The notes beneath the pieces were generated by a model. The model made no database searches. It saw only the letters and a program-made list of their open reading frames with translations, and was not told where the DNA came from. A stretch of 64,000 bases of DNA from Candidatus Thiodiazotropha sp. (ex Epidulcina cf. delphinae) (GTDB lineage Bacteria; Pseudomonadota; Gammaproteobacteria; Chromatiales; Chromatiaceae): contig JAHXHS010000003.1 of assembly GCA_025656455.1 (NCBI GenBank), forward strand, positions 62,001 to 126,000, written 5' to 3'. Positions 1-8,699 of this stretch are shown here, one piece after another. Numbering within the stretch: the stretch's first letter is position 1; every line of letters begins with the position of its first letter. Position numbers and translations under genes: made by a program.

Positions 1-1760
1 GCACGTTTGCGCTCGCTGATCTCCTGATGCGTGCCGCAGGCGCGGATTGGGTGCTGGGTGAGTGGGTCGTGCTCCACGGCTCCTCCGGAACCTTCGATCC
101 AGATCCAGTGCCCGTCGCTATGCAGCATACGGAATTCCACCTTGTAAGGCGTGCCATCCTCGATATGCTTGGTGACGATCGGCAGGATGCGCTCCTCGTC
201 ACCGGGATGCAGGCGACCGCGCCAGTCATCGATATGGTTCATCAGGTCGGTGGGCTCCAGGCCGAGCATTTCCATCCAACGATCATTGACGATCAGTTCG
301 TCGGTGGCCAGATTCCAGTCCCAGAAACCCAATGAAGCCCCTTTGATCACCAGAGAGAGCTGCCTTTCGGTCTCACGCAGATGAGTGACATCCAACATCG
401 AGACCGGGATGTGGCTAGCCGCATCCATGGTCTCTGAAAGGGGAAAGGAGACGATCGCCAGGATCGTACGGCCATCGGCGGTCAGCAGGGGAACCTCACA
501 GGCAAAAGTCGCCTGCTGATCGTTGACGGCCACCAGAAATTCTTTGAAGGCGGTACAGACCTCGGGTGTGACACTCTTTGGCACCCATCTTTGCAGTTCG
601 GTCAGGGTGTTGACCCCGAAGAGCTTGAGCGTCGCCGGATTGGCGTTGACGACCCTGATAAGCGCGAGATAGGCCTTGAGTTCATCGGGGTTTGTGTCGA
701 AGTATGCCCTCACGTCCTGTACGCCGGAATCGATGAGCTGTTCAAGCTTGTCCAGCGCCCTTGAGCTGTCCCCCTCACACAGGGCGGTGGCGACACCGTC
801 GAAAAAACGGTGATACCGGGCTTCGGTAGTGGCTAGTTCGCGGCTCTTTTTCTTGATCTGCCACCTGAGGATCTGGGCGGCAATCAGCAGGGCGGCGACC
901 AGCAAGCCGCCAACCGATGCAGCCTGGTATATCCAGGCGGGTGTCTGCACGATTTTCTCATTCCGTTCAAACAGGCTGCTCAGCCGCTGATGATAGATGG
1001 AGAAATCGTCGGCTTTCATGATCGTCAGCTGATGATCGATTTGCTGTTTGATCTCCTCTGCATGGGGATTCATGCGGGATATGGCGATACGGGTATCCAG
1101 CGGCATCAACACGATCGGGCTGGCAATCGGGGTATAGGTGTGGCCCCTGGTGGCGCCGAACAGGCGATTGACCAGGCCGGCATCGGCCTTTCCTTGCACG
1201 ACCGCCCGCAAAACCATGTCATAGGTGGCATACTCAGTGAGCTTGCAATCGATGTCGAAGGCCTCGCAGATGTTCATCAACCCAGGATCAGCAGTGATAT
1301 AGACATCATCGCGCAGAACCGCGATACGCTTGCCGTCCAGGTCCGGAATGGACTGGATATCCGAGTCTTCAGATACGAAGATCTGTCCCCAGTTGGCAAT
1401 CACAGTGTGGTCGGAGAAGAGAAATCGCTGTTGGCGGGCTTCGTTGAAGGCGATGGCGGGCAGAAGGTCGATACTGCCCGTTGACAGCCGCTGCAATTGA
1501 TCGCTCCATGTGCCGACGATATAGCGCAGCTTCCAACCTTCCTGGCGAGCGATCTGCTCCAGAATGTCGATAAAAAGGCCGCCTGGCCGGCCCCGCAGAT
1601 CAGTGGTTACCAGCGGAGGATTCATGTAGATCCCCACCCGTAATGTCGTGGGGATTTGTCCCGGCAAGGCGCTGCTGAAAATCAGCAGGGTGTAGAGTAG
1701 AAGCAGCAGGTATCTACCTTTGACTGCCCGTTTGTGCATATCTGCACTCCACGACTTCAT
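1..1760 (-). CDS. Membrane sensor with periplasmic solute-binding domain and PAS domain (C-terminus outside window)
   Basis: The reverse strand is open from 1760 to the window edge, giving about 586 residues of an N-terminal part. A signal/membrane segment (residues about 8-30) is followed by a bacterial extracellular solute-binding family 3 domain (begins LRVGIYMNPPLV; later DGKRIAVLRDD), a transmembrane helix near residue 270 (GGLLVAALLIAA), and one or two PAS-like domains (GFWDWNLATDEL, then RMLHSDGHWIWIEG and GTHQEISERKR). This architecture belongs to membrane sensors that usually end in a GGDEF/EAL or histidine-kinase output, which cannot be seen here. I chose ATG 1760 because AGAAGGA lies 8 bases upstream; an in-frame ATG at 1739 is the alternative. 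It is divergent from guaB. Confidence 0.85.
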   Translation of the reverse strand, partial: MKSWSADMHKRAVKGRYLLLLLYTLLIFSSALPGQIPTTLRVGIYMNPPLVTTDLRGRPGGLFIDILEQIARQEGWKLRYIVGTWSDQLQRLSTGSIDLLPAIAFNEARQQRFLFSDHTVIANWGQIFVSEDSDIQSIPDLDGKRIAVLRDDVYITADPGLMNICEAFDIDCKLTEYATYDMVLRAVVQGKADAGLVNRLFGATRGHTYTPIASPIVLMPLDTRIAISRMNPHAEEIKQQIDHQLTIMKADDFSIYHQRLSSLFERNEKIVQTPAWIYQAASVGGLLVAALLIAAQILRWQIKKKSRELATTEARYHRFFDGVATALCEGDSSRALDKLEQLIDSGVQDVRAYFDTNPDELKAYLALIRVVNANPATLKLFGVNTLTELQRWVPKSVTPEVCTAFKEFLVAVNDQQATFACEVPLLTADGRTILAIVSFPLSETMDAASHIPVSMLDVTHLRETERQLSLVIKGASLGFWDWNLATDELIVNDRWMEMLGLEPTDLMNHIDDWRGRLHPGDEERILPIVTKHIEDGTPYKVEFRMLHSDGHWIWIEGSGGAVEHDPLTQHPIRACGTHQEISERKR

Positions 1761-1850
1761 GTGAATATTCCTTCTCTGAAGCATAGCGCTTTGACGGAGG
1801 CAACGCAGCGCTTTTCTGAATGGCGGGTGAATCGGATTTCAGACTGCCGG

Positions 1851-1879
1851 TTTACCGGCTACCCGGCAACTTCTATAAT
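1851..1879 (+). promoter_or_regulatory. Probable sigma-70 promoter of guaBA
   Basis: TTTACC at 1851-1856 and a perfect TATAAT at 1874-1879 are separated by 17 bases. Transcription would start near 1886, leaving a leader of about 55 bases before guaB. Confidence 0.7.
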
Positions 1880-1895
1880 GCCCCGCTTACTCCAC

Positions 1896-1915
1896 CCTGA
1901 ACCCCTGGGTTCAGG
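1896..1915 (+). promoter_or_regulatory. Perfect stem-loop in the guaB leader
   Basis: Nine-base arms CCTGAACCC and GGGTTCAGG flank a 2-base loop. The stem lies between the predicted transcription start and the guaB ribosome-binding site, so it would form in the mRNA leader. No T-run follows, so it is not a normal terminator. Confidence 0.5.
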
Positions 1916-1942
1916 TTTACCCCTCCAGTTGGAATGAATGCT

Positions 1943-3406
1943 ATGCGTGTAATCGAGGAAGCCCTCACATTCGACGATGTTCTCCTGGTGCCCGCCCACT
2001 CTCAGGTGCTCCCCAAAGATGTCGATTTGCGGACCAAATTGACCCGCGGGATCGACCTCAGCATTCCCCTCGTTTCAGCCGCCATGGACACGGTGACCGA
2101 GTCGCGCTTCGCCATCGCCCTGGCGTTGGAAGGGGGGATAGGCATAGTCCACAAGAACATGACCCCTCAGCAGCAGGCGGCCGAAGTGATGCAGGTCAAG
2201 AAATACGAGAGCGGGGTGATCCGTGAACCCATCACGGTGGGGCCCTATGTCAGCATCGGAGAGGTGGTGGAGCTTACCCGTGCGCGCAATATTTCCGGGG
2301 TGCCGGTGGTGGATGGCAAGGAGCTGGTCGGGATCGTTACCGGACGCGATCTGCGTTTTGAGCGCAAGATGGATGATCCGGTGCGTAACATCATGACCCG
2401 CAAGGAAAATCTGGTGACAGTGAAAGAGGGCGCCAGCCGTGACGAGGTTTTGCAACTGCTGCACAAACACCGCATCGAGAAGGTGCTGGTGGTGGATGAT
2501 GATTTTGAACTGCGCGGGATGATCACGGCCAAGGATATCCAGAAGGCGAAAGACAACCCGAATGCCTGCCGTGATGAACAGGAACGGCTGCGTGTCGGGG
2601 CGGCGGTGGGTGTCGGGACCGGCACCGAGGAGCGGGTGGATGCCCTGGTCAAGGCGGGCGTCGATGTGGTGGTGGTGGATACCGCCCACGGCCACTCCCA
2701 GGGGGTGCTCGACCGGGTGGCCTGGGTGAAGAAAAACTACCCAGAGGTTCAGGTGATCGGCGGCAATATCGCCACCGGGGAGGCGGCCAGCGATCTGGTC
2801 AAGGCGGGGGCTGACGCGGTGAAGGTCGGGATCGGCCCCGGCTCCATCTGCACCACTCGCATGGTTGCCGGGGTCGGCGTGCCCCAGGTCACTGCGGTCT
2901 CTAATGTGGCAAAGGCATTGGCGGGTAGCGGGGCGCCGCTGATCGCCGACGGCGGGCTGCGCTATTCCGGCGATATTTCCAAGATACTGGCCGCCGGCGC
3001 TTATTCGGTGATGATCGGCGGTATGTTCGCCGGCACCGACGAGGCGCCTGGCGAGGTAGAGATCTATCAGGGCCGATCCTACAAATCCTACCGGGGCATG
3101 GGCTCCCTGGGGGCGATGTCCGGCAAGGACGGCTCCAGCGACCGCTACTTCCAGGAGACCAACGAAAAGGAAAAGCTGGTCCCCGAAGGTATCGAGGGAC
3201 GGGTTCCGTACAAAGGGCCGGTGGCGAACATCATCTACCAGATCATCGGCGGCATCCGCTCCAGCATGGGGTACACGGGATGCGCCGATATCGACGAGAT
3301 GCGCACCAAGCCGGTGTTTGTGCGGGTTACCAATGCCGGTGTCACCGAGTCCCATGTGCATGACGTGGCCATCACCAAGGAAGCGCCCAATTACCGGCGC
3401 GACTGA
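1943..3406 (+). CDS. guaB: IMP dehydrogenase
   Basis: Oxidises IMP to XMP with NAD+, the first committed step of GMP synthesis, in the cytosol. The 487-residue protein begins [18 protein letters not shown] as in typical GuaB proteins. It carries the CBS pair in the middle (about residues 90-205) inside the TIM barrel, and the catalytic loop GPGSICTTR with the active-site cysteine that forms the E-XMP intermediate. The flap region [10 protein letters not shown] and the C-terminal catalytic segment are present, and length is normal. ATG 1943 is preferred over ATG 1934 because GGA lies 9 bases upstream and the family N-terminus starts there. It is followed 99 bases later by guaA, the usual guaBA order. 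Confidence 0.97.
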   Translation: MRVIEEALTFDDVLLVPAHSQVLPKDVDLRTKLTRGIDLSIPLVSAAMDTVTESRFAIALALEGGIGIVHKNMTPQQQAAEVMQVKKYESGVIREPITVGPYVSIGEVVELTRARNISGVPVVDGKELVGIVTGRDLRFERKMDDPVRNIMTRKENLVTVKEGASRDEVLQLLHKHRIEKVLVVDDDFELRGMITAKDIQKAKDNPNACRDEQERLRVGAAVGVGTGTEERVDALVKAGVDVVVVDTAHGHSQGVLDRVAWVKKNYPEVQVIGGNIATGEAASDLVKAGADAVKVGIGPGSICTTRMVAGVGVPQVTAVSNVAKALAGSGAPLIADGGLRYSGDISKILAAGAYSVMIGGMFAGTDEAPGEVEIYQGRSYKSYRGMGSLGAMSGKDGSSDRYFQETNEKEKLVPEGIEGRVPYKGPVANIIYQIIGGIRSSMGYTGCADIDEMRTKPVFVRVTNAGVTESHVHDVAITKEAPNYRRD

Positions 3407-3420
3407 ATTCACATCAAAAC

Positions 3421-3482
3421 AAGGCCGATAAGGACATCAGGGCCACGCTAGTAATGCATCATTCCAATCGGCTTCTTTTTTT
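3421..3482 (+). terminator. Possible attenuator/terminator between guaB and guaA
   Basis: GCCGAT (3424-3429) pairs with ATCGGC (3467-3472), flanked by extra A-T pairs, and is followed by TTCTTTTTTT. The loop is long (about 37 bases), so the hairpin is weak. It may only reduce read-through into guaA. Confidence 0.3.
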
Positions 3483-3505
3483 GTGTTTCGCGGAACTAAA
3501 CAGCA

Positions 3506-5083
3506 ATGACAACTGATATCCATGCTCACCGTATCCTGATCCTCGATTTCGGTTCCCAATACACTCAGTTGATAGCCCGCCGCGTGCGCGAGGCCGGGGT
3601 CTATTGTGAAATCTACCCCTATGACAATGCCGAAATGGGTTTTAGTGACAGTCGGCCGGCTGGCGTCATTCTTTCAGGCGGGCCGGAGACGGTGACCGTT
3701 GACGAGTCCCCGGCGGCGCCTGAGGCGATATTCAACCTCGGCGTGCCGGTGCTGGGCATCTGTTACGGCATGCAGACCATGGCGATGCAACTTGGGGGAG
3801 AGGTCGCCAATTCCGACAAGCACGAGTACGGCTATGCCCAGGTGCGCGCCAGGGGGCATTCCCGCTTGTTGCGGGATATCGAGGACCATACCAGCAAAGA
3901 GGGCTATGGATTGCTGGATGTGTGGATGAGTCATGGCGACCGGGTCGAGACCCTGCCTGCCGGTTTCCAGGTGATTTGTGAAACGGAAAACGCTCCGGTG
4001 GCCGGGATAGCGGACGAGTCACGAGGTTACTACGGTCTGCAGTTCCATCCCGAGGTCACCCATACCCGTCAGGGGAAGCGCATCGTCGAGCGTTTCCTGT
4101 TCGAGATATGCGCTTGTGAGGTGCTTTGGACCCCCGGTAGGATCATCGAAGATACTATCCGCCATGTGCGTGACCAGGTGGGGAAAAAGCAGGTGGTGCT
4201 GGGACTCTCCGGTGGGGTCGACTCCTCTGTGGTGGCGGCGCTGCTGCACCGGGCCATCGGTGATCAGCTGACTTGCGTATTCGTGGATAACGGCCTGTTG
4301 CGACTCAATGAAGGCGACCAGGTGATGGCTACCTTCGCCGAACACATGGGGGTCAAAGTGATCCGGGTGGATGCGGAGGAGCGCTTTCTCAAGGCCTTGA
4401 GGGGTGTCGCCGAACCGGAACAGAAGCGCAAGATCATCGGTAATCTCTTTATCGACCTGTTCGAGGAAGAGGCCGGCAGGCTGGAGGATGTCTCCTTCCT
4501 CGCCCAAGGCACCATCTATCCCGACGTCATCGAATCGGCCGGCACCAAATCAGGCAAGGCTCATGTCATTAAGTCCCACCACAACGTGGGCGGTCTGCCT
4601 GAGTATATGAAGCTGGAACTGGTCGAGCCCTTGCGCGAACTGTTCAAGGACGAAGTGCGCAAGATCGGTGTGGAGCTGGGCCTGCCCTACGAGATGATCT
4701 ACCGTCACCCCTTTCCCGGCCCGGGTCTGGGCGTGCGTATCCTTGGTGAAGTCACCAAGGAGTATGCCGATCTGCTGCGGCAGGCGGATCATATCTATAT
4801 CGAAGAGCTCTACAAACACGATCTCTACGACGAAGTCAGTCAGGCCTTTACCGTGTTCCTGCCGGTGCGATCCGTCGGTGTGGTGGGTGATGCGCGCCGC
4901 TATGAGTATGTGGTGACGCTGCGTGCGGTAAAGACCGTCGATTTCATGACCGCGAAGTTTGCCCATCTGCCCTTCGAGTTCCTTGAAACGGTATCGAGAA
5001 GGATCATCAACGAGGTGCAGGGGATCTCACGGGTGGCTTACGATATCTCCTGTAAGCCACCGGCCACGATCGAGTGGGAGTGA
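3506..5083 (+). CDS. guaA: GMP synthase (glutamine-hydrolysing)
   Basis: Converts XMP, ATP and glutamine to GMP. At 525 residues it has the normal length. Order of domains: class I glutamine amidotransferase (residues about 9-200) with the nucleophile cysteine in GICYGMQ and the catalytic His/Glu in FHPEV; ATP pyrophosphatase domain with the P-loop [10 protein letters not shown]-terminal dimerisation domain ending PPATIEWE. The last codons (5066-5083) coincide with the left end of a genomic island. A second copy of the coding end (ACC ATC GAG TGG GAA TAG) lies at 8655-8672, so the present 3' end of the gene may have been supplied by the island without changing the protein. Confidence 0.98.
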   Translation: MTTDIHAHRILILDFGSQYTQLIARRVREAGVYCEIYPYDNAEMGFSDSRPAGVILSGGPETVTVDESPAAPEAIFNLGVPVLGICYGMQTMAMQLGGEVANSDKHEYGYAQVRARGHSRLLRDIEDHTSKEGYGLLDVWMSHGDRVETLPAGFQVICETENAPVAGIADESRGYYGLQFHPEVTHTRQGKRIVERFLFEICACEVLWTPGRIIEDTIRHVRDQVGKKQVVLGLSGGVDSSVVAALLHRAIGDQLTCVFVDNGLLRLNEGDQVMATFAEHMGVKVIRVDAEERFLKALRGVAEPEQKRKIIGNLFIDLFEEEAGRLEDVSFLAQGTIYPDVIESAGTKSGKAHVIKSHHNVGGLPEYMKLELVEPLRELFKDEVRKIGVELGLPYEMIYRHPFPGPGLGVRILGEVTKEYADLLRQADHIYIEELYKHDLYDEVSQAFTVFLPVRSVGVVGDARRYEYVVTLRAVKTVDFMTAKFAHLPFEFLETVSRRIINEVQGISRVAYDISCKPPATIEWE

Positions 5084-5187
5084 CCGGAACTGGCAGGAAT
5101 ATCTGGCACTGGCCGGCATTAGAAAGACATAGAAGCTTAAATTGATAGCTCATAAATACCTTGTAAATCCGGAGTGTAGCTCCTAAA

Positions 5188-6366
5188 ATGCAAGGTATGT
5201 TAGGGCGCCAAATTACAGAGAAACTTCAAGCAACTATCGCACAAGTGCCTGCGGTCGTATTGCTTGGCGCGCGCCAAGTCGGCAAGACGACGCTTGCAAA
5301 AACCATTGCTAAAGACATTGACTCAATTTACCTCGATTTGGAAGCCCCCGAGGATTTGCTGAAGCTCAGCGACCCCACCAGCTTTTTAAGCGCTCATGCC
5401 GATAAGCTGGTGATTCTGGATGAAATACAGCGAAGCCCGGAATTGTTCCCCGTGCTACGGGGGCTGATCGATAAAAACCGGGCGCAGGGTCGTAGAGCCG
5501 GTCAGTTTTTGCTGCTTGGATCGGCATCAATGGATTTAATGCGTCAGTCTTCGGAAAGTCTTGCTGGTCGGATTAGTTATATCGAGATGAGCGGCCTGAA
5601 CGTTGCCGAAATTGTTGGTAACCAAGATGGTCGGCAGACCCTTTGGCTGCGTGGAGGTTTTCCGGACAGCTATCTGGCAGCAGATGATGATTTGGCCATG
5701 GACTGGCTTGAAAATCTGGTTCGCACTTATCTTGAGCGTGACGTCCCACAAATGGGCTTCCGTGTTCCCGCAGCAAGGTTGCGCCGATTGTGGACGATGT
5801 TGGCTCATTTGCAAGGTGAAACCATTAACTATTCCAAGCTGGCTTCGAACCTGGAAGTCGATGCTAAGACGGTGAGTAACTACATTGATATTCTGACGGA
5901 CCTTTTGCTGGTCAGGCATCTTGAGCCTTGGCATACCAACGTCAAGAAGCGATTAGTGAAATCACCCCGTTATTACGTCCGTGACAGCGGCATTCTGCAC
6001 CGCTTGCTAGGTATTAACAGCTATGATGATTTGCTGTCTAATCCGGTTTTGGGTAAGAGTTGGGAAGGCTTTGCCGTTGAAAATATTCTTTCGGTCCTGC
6101 CGAGTCGCGCAGAAACCTACTTTTACCGAACAGCCGCAGGAGCAGAGGTCGATCTGGTTATCAAAATGCCATCGTCTGAAATCTGGGCCGTAGAGATCAA
6201 GCATGGCGTTGCCCCCAAACTCGGCAAGCACTATAGCCAAACCTGTGATGATGTTGGTGCAACGCATAGATACATCCTTTACGGCGGCGATGATGAGTTT
6301 CCTGTGGGTAATGATGTGAAGATTATTTCTCTGGCAGGGCTTATGGAAAAGCTTCATTCAGGCTGA
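5188..6366 (+). CDS. AAA ATPase with C-terminal DUF4143 domain
   Basis: 392 residues. The N-terminal AAA-type P-loop domain has Walker A GARQVGKTT (residues about 27-35) and Walker B VILDEIQ (about 75-81). The LLLGSAS segment acts as a sensor-1-like strand. A winged-helix-like part (ETINYSKLASNL) follows, and the C-terminal DUF4143 fold has the acidic/lysine motif AAGAEVDLVI...WAVEIKHG, resembling a restriction-endonuclease-like core. These proteins are common on islands and their biochemical role is not settled. Start ATG 5188 is used; ATG 5197 is possible. It is the first island gene, 104 bases after guaA. Confidence 0.9.
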   Translation: MQGMLGRQITEKLQATIAQVPAVVLLGARQVGKTTLAKTIAKDIDSIYLDLEAPEDLLKLSDPTSFLSAHADKLVILDEIQRSPELFPVLRGLIDKNRAQGRRAGQFLLLGSASMDLMRQSSESLAGRISYIEMSGLNVAEIVGNQDGRQTLWLRGGFPDSYLAADDDLAMDWLENLVRTYLERDVPQMGFRVPAARLRRLWTMLAHLQGETINYSKLASNLEVDAKTVSNYIDILTDLLLVRHLEPWHTNVKKRLVKSPRYYVRDSGILHRLLGINSYDDLLSNPVLGKSWEGFAVENILSVLPSRAETYFYRTAAGAEVDLVIKMPSSEIWAVEIKHGVAPKLGKHYSQTCDDVGATHRYILYGGDDEFPVGNDVKIISLAGLMEKLHSG

Positions 6367-6523
6367 TCTCCATTGATTTTTGTGCATGGTATTTTTTATG
6401 GTCTCGGGAAGGTGCTCGGCCGGACGGCCGCTCAATCGCAGAGAATTACCGATGGACTTGGATAAATACGGCATTTACGCTTCCTATACATAAAAGGCTA
6501 GTATACTGGTCATGAATTGACCT

Positions 6524-6544
6524 CGTGACTGTTTTCGTGGTCAT
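6524..6544 (+). promoter_or_regulatory. Left copy of putative HipB operator repeat
   Basis: 21-base sequence CGTGACTGTTTTCGTGGTCAT. A second copy at 6598-6618 differs at three positions, in the same orientation 74 bases downstream. The pair brackets the promoter at 6550-6578. Confidence 0.5.
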
Positions 6545-6549
6545 TTTTA

Positions 6550-6578
6550 TTGACATTTATCTGGTAAATGGCTATTAA
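6550..6578 (+). promoter_or_regulatory. Strong sigma-70 promoter of hipBA
   Basis: TTGACA at 6550-6555, a 17-base spacer and TATTAA at 6573-6578. It ends 55 bases before the hipB start and lies between two 21-base direct repeats. Confidence 0.75.
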
Positions 6579-6597
6579 CACAGCTATAAAGTAGTTT

Positions 6598-6618
6598 CGT
6601 GGCTGTTTTGGCGGTCAT
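6598..6618 (+). promoter_or_regulatory. Right copy of putative HipB operator repeat
   Basis: CGTGGCTGTTTTGGCGGTCAT, 18 of 21 bases identical to the copy at 6524-6544. It lies downstream of the -10 box and just before the hipB ribosome-binding site, a position that fits autorepression. Confidence 0.5.
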
Positions 6619-6633
6619 AGTCAGGTGGGTCAA

Positions 6634-6966
6634 ATGGTGAAAGACAGAGCGTATTCGCGATATACGCGTGAGGCTGCAGCCTTGCTGGCTAAGCAGATCC
6701 AGCTGGGGCGCAAGCAGCGTAAGTGGACTGCGCACGAGCTTGCGGACCGGGCTGGTATCTCGCGGGCGACGCTCCAGAAGATCGAAAAGGGTGACCTGAG
6801 CGTGGCCATCGGGCTTGTGTTCGAGGTGGCGGCCTTGGTGGGTGTCACCTTGTTCGATGAGGAGCGCACTTCGCTTGCCGCTCACCTTGCCCGCACCGAT
6901 GACAAGCTGGCTTTGTTACCGAGTGCCGTACGCAAGCGCAGAAAGACGGTGCATGATGATTTCTGA
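6634..6966 (+). CDS. hipB: HipB-like antitoxin / XRE-family repressor
   Basis: 110-residue protein with a central helix-turn-helix (KWTAHELADRAGISRATLQKI, split here as KWTAHELADRAG and ISRATLQKI). HipB-family antitoxins bind DNA as dimers, repress their own operon and neutralise the HipA kinase. ATG 6634 is chosen because AGGTGG lies 5 bases upstream; a GTG at 6625 is in frame but lacks a site. It overlaps hipA by 14 bases, which supports translational coupling. A strong promoter and a pair of 21-base repeats sit immediately upstream. Assignment as HipB rests on HTH plus position before hipA. Confidence 0.85.
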   Translation: MVKDRAYSRYTREAAALLAKQIQLGRKQRKWTAHELADRAGISRATLQKIEKGDLSVAIGLVFEVAALVGVTLFDEERTSLAAHLARTDDKLALLPSAVRKRRKTVHDDF

Positions 6967-8260
6967 GGAGCCCTACAGCGAGGCCTTTGTCTGGGTGTGG
7001 CTGCCTGGTGAGACCCAGCCGGTCGTGGCAGGCAGGCTGGCCGCCGAAGGGGATCAACTGATCTTCAATTACGGCAAGAGCTATCTGGCGCGTGATAATG
7101 CCATTGCTCTCTATGATCCCGAGTTGCCCTTACAGGCCGGACTTATTCCATTGCTTCCGGGTCTAAGCATGCCGGCCTGCATCCGCGATGCCTCGCCCGA
7201 TGCCTGGGGGCGGCGCATCATCATCAATAGAAAGTTCGGTCTGAAGGGTATGAAGGCTGATCCAGGCCAGCTTGATGAGCTGACCTGTTTGCTGGAATCC
7301 GGCTCGGACCGTATCGGGGCTCTGGATTTTCAGCGTTCTGCCACCAAATATGTTCCGCGCGGATCGGTGAATGCTTCTCTGGATGAACTCGTGCAAGCTG
7401 CCGAGTTCATTGAGAAGGGCCTGCCGCTGAGCCCGGAGCTCGATCAGGCTTTGCAACACGGCACTTCGCTCGGTGGTGCGCGGCCCAAGGCGCAGCTTGA
7501 GGACGGTGATAAAAAATATATCGCGAAGTTTTCCTCGACGACTGATCTCTACAGCGTTGTAAAGGCTGAGTACATCGCCATGCGCCTGGCGGCACAGGCC
7601 GGGCTTAATGTTGCAAAGGTATCGCTCACCAGCTCCTTGCACAAAGATGTGCTATTGATCGAGCGCTTTGACCGCGTGCCTATCGGGGCTGGGTGGCAGC
7701 GCAAGATTATGGTCTCGGCGCTCACTGTGCTTGCGCTTGATGAAATGATGGCGCGCTATGCGAGCTATGAAGACCTCGCTGAAATTATCCGTCACCGCTT
7801 TACTGATGCACCCGCCACGCTGCGGGAAATTTACTCTCGGCTCGTCTTCAACATCCTCTGCGGAAATACTGACGATCATGCTCGCAATCATGCCGCATTC
7901 TGGAATGGAGAAACACTTACGTTGACCCCGGCTTATGATATCTGCCCGCAAGGGCGTACAGGCAATGAGGTATCGCAGGCCATGCTGCTTGCCGGTAACA
8001 ACCGAATGAGCCGCATATCTTCATGCTTGGAGACGGCGGCACAGTTTCTTCTGCCGCGCGCGGCGGCAATTGATATCGTCGAAAGTCAGCTCACCAGCAT
8101 CATCAATCACTGGGATGCGATCAGCGATGAGGCGTCGCTCAGCGCTACCGACCGCGCGTTTCTCTGGGGCCGTCAATTCCTGAACCCATATGCCTTTGAA
8201 GACCTCAATGGCGACGCGGCACACCTGAAAGTTCTTGCTGATAAAGCGCGCCTTTATTAA
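6953..8260 (+). CDS. hipA: HipA-like serine/threonine kinase toxin
   Basis: 435 residues, the usual HipA length. An N-terminal HipA beta-domain (about 1-100) is followed by the kinase-like C-terminal domain. The glycine-rich ATP segment reads SLGGARPKAQ, the catalytic loop reads GNTDDHARNHAAFW, and the metal-binding aspartate is in AYDICPQ. Family members phosphorylate aminoacyl-tRNA synthetases (GltX in E. coli) and cause growth arrest; the target here is not known. ATG 6953 and ATG 6956 are both possible. The gene is complete with key residues intact, so the toxin-antitoxin pair probably still stabilises the island. Confidence 0.9.
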   Translation: MMISEEPYSEAFVWVWLPGETQPVVAGRLAAEGDQLIFNYGKSYLARDNAIALYDPELPLQAGLIPLLPGLSMPACIRDASPDAWGRRIIINRKFGLKGMKADPGQLDELTCLLESGSDRIGALDFQRSATKYVPRGSVNASLDELVQAAEFIEKGLPLSPELDQALQHGTSLGGARPKAQLEDGDKKYIAKFSSTTDLYSVVKAEYIAMRLAAQAGLNVAKVSLTSSLHKDVLLIERFDRVPIGAGWQRKIMVSALTVLALDEMMARYASYEDLAEIIRHRFTDAPATLREIYSRLVFNILCGNTDDHARNHAAFWNGETLTLTPAYDICPQGRTGNEVSQAMLLAGNNRMSRISSCLETAAQFLLPRAAAIDIVESQLTSIINHWDAISDEASLSATDRAFLWGRQFLNPYAFEDLNGDAAHLKVLADKARLY

Positions 8261-8654
8261 CCCGGCGACCAAATAGTGTTTGCTCACGGCTTACAAGCAT
8301 CAACAGCCAGACCAAGGCTGGCAAGATTCGCTGAGTCTGTCGGGAAAACGCTCTGGGCATTTCAGTATCGTGCTTGAGAACGATTAATGCCCGGTTGAAT
8401 TGTATTTACGTTAAGACACTGTTTTTAAAATGCCTTTCGTGGTATTTGATGGTCTGTGATAGTCTTGTACTTTGATGCGATGAGAAGACTTGAGCCTCCA
8501 CGGGGTTGAGTCATTGTTACTTGATTAAACTGATTTTCAATTCAGCTGGTTTAGCCGCTCAGTCAAGAAATTATAGATAATGGTATTTTTCATGGTATTC
8601 ACTCTACTGGCCAATTCTAAGCAATTGTATTTACAAGATTTACCAAACTTATTA
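8261..8654. other. Non-coding right part of the guaA island
   Basis: About 400 AT-rich bases with no convincing gene. It contains two copies of a TGGTATTT-spacer-ATGGT motif (8438-8456 and 8579-8600), matching a third at 6385-6405, and two copies of AATTGTATTTAC (near 8398 and 8626). These may be remnants of recombinase-binding arms; nothing else is recognisable. Confidence 0.5.
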
Positions 8655-8672
8655 ACCATCGAGTGGGAATAG
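8655..8672 (+). pseudogene. Residual guaA 3' end (right attachment site)
   Basis: ACC ATC GAG TGG GAA TAG encodes T-I-E-W-E-stop, the C-terminus of GuaA, 3.6 kb downstream of the intact gene and only 27 bases before tadA. It marks the pre-insertion end of guaA. Confidence 0.7.
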
Positions 8673-8699
8673 GTCGGCGCATGACGGCCGGGCGAATCC

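Larger units (their letters stand above)
5069..8672. mobile_element. 3.6-kb genomic island in the 3' end of guaA, without an integrase
   Basis: The 11-base repeat ATCGAGTGGGA occurs at 5069-5079 (guaA end) and 8658-8668. In the right copy the reading ACC ATC GAG TGG GAA TAG encodes T-I-E-W-E-stop, the same C-terminus as GuaA (ACG ATC GAG TGG GAG TGA) with different synonymous codons. This is the classic footprint of site-specific integration at the guaA 3' end, a known island insertion site. Cargo is a DUF4143 ATPase and hipBA. In related genomes guaA, tadA and mltF are close neighbours, so the island splits a conserved block. No recombinase gene is present, so the element is decayed or was mobilised in trans. 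Confidence 0.75.

Noticed and set aside
990..1484. 164-codon forward frame
   Set aside because: Antisense to the sensor gene on the reverse strand, whose solute-binding and PAS motifs are clear.
2075..3412. 445-codon open frame antisense to guaB
   Set aside because: It is the mirror of a GC-rich, highly conserved gene, with no domain and His/Gly-rich nonsense composition.
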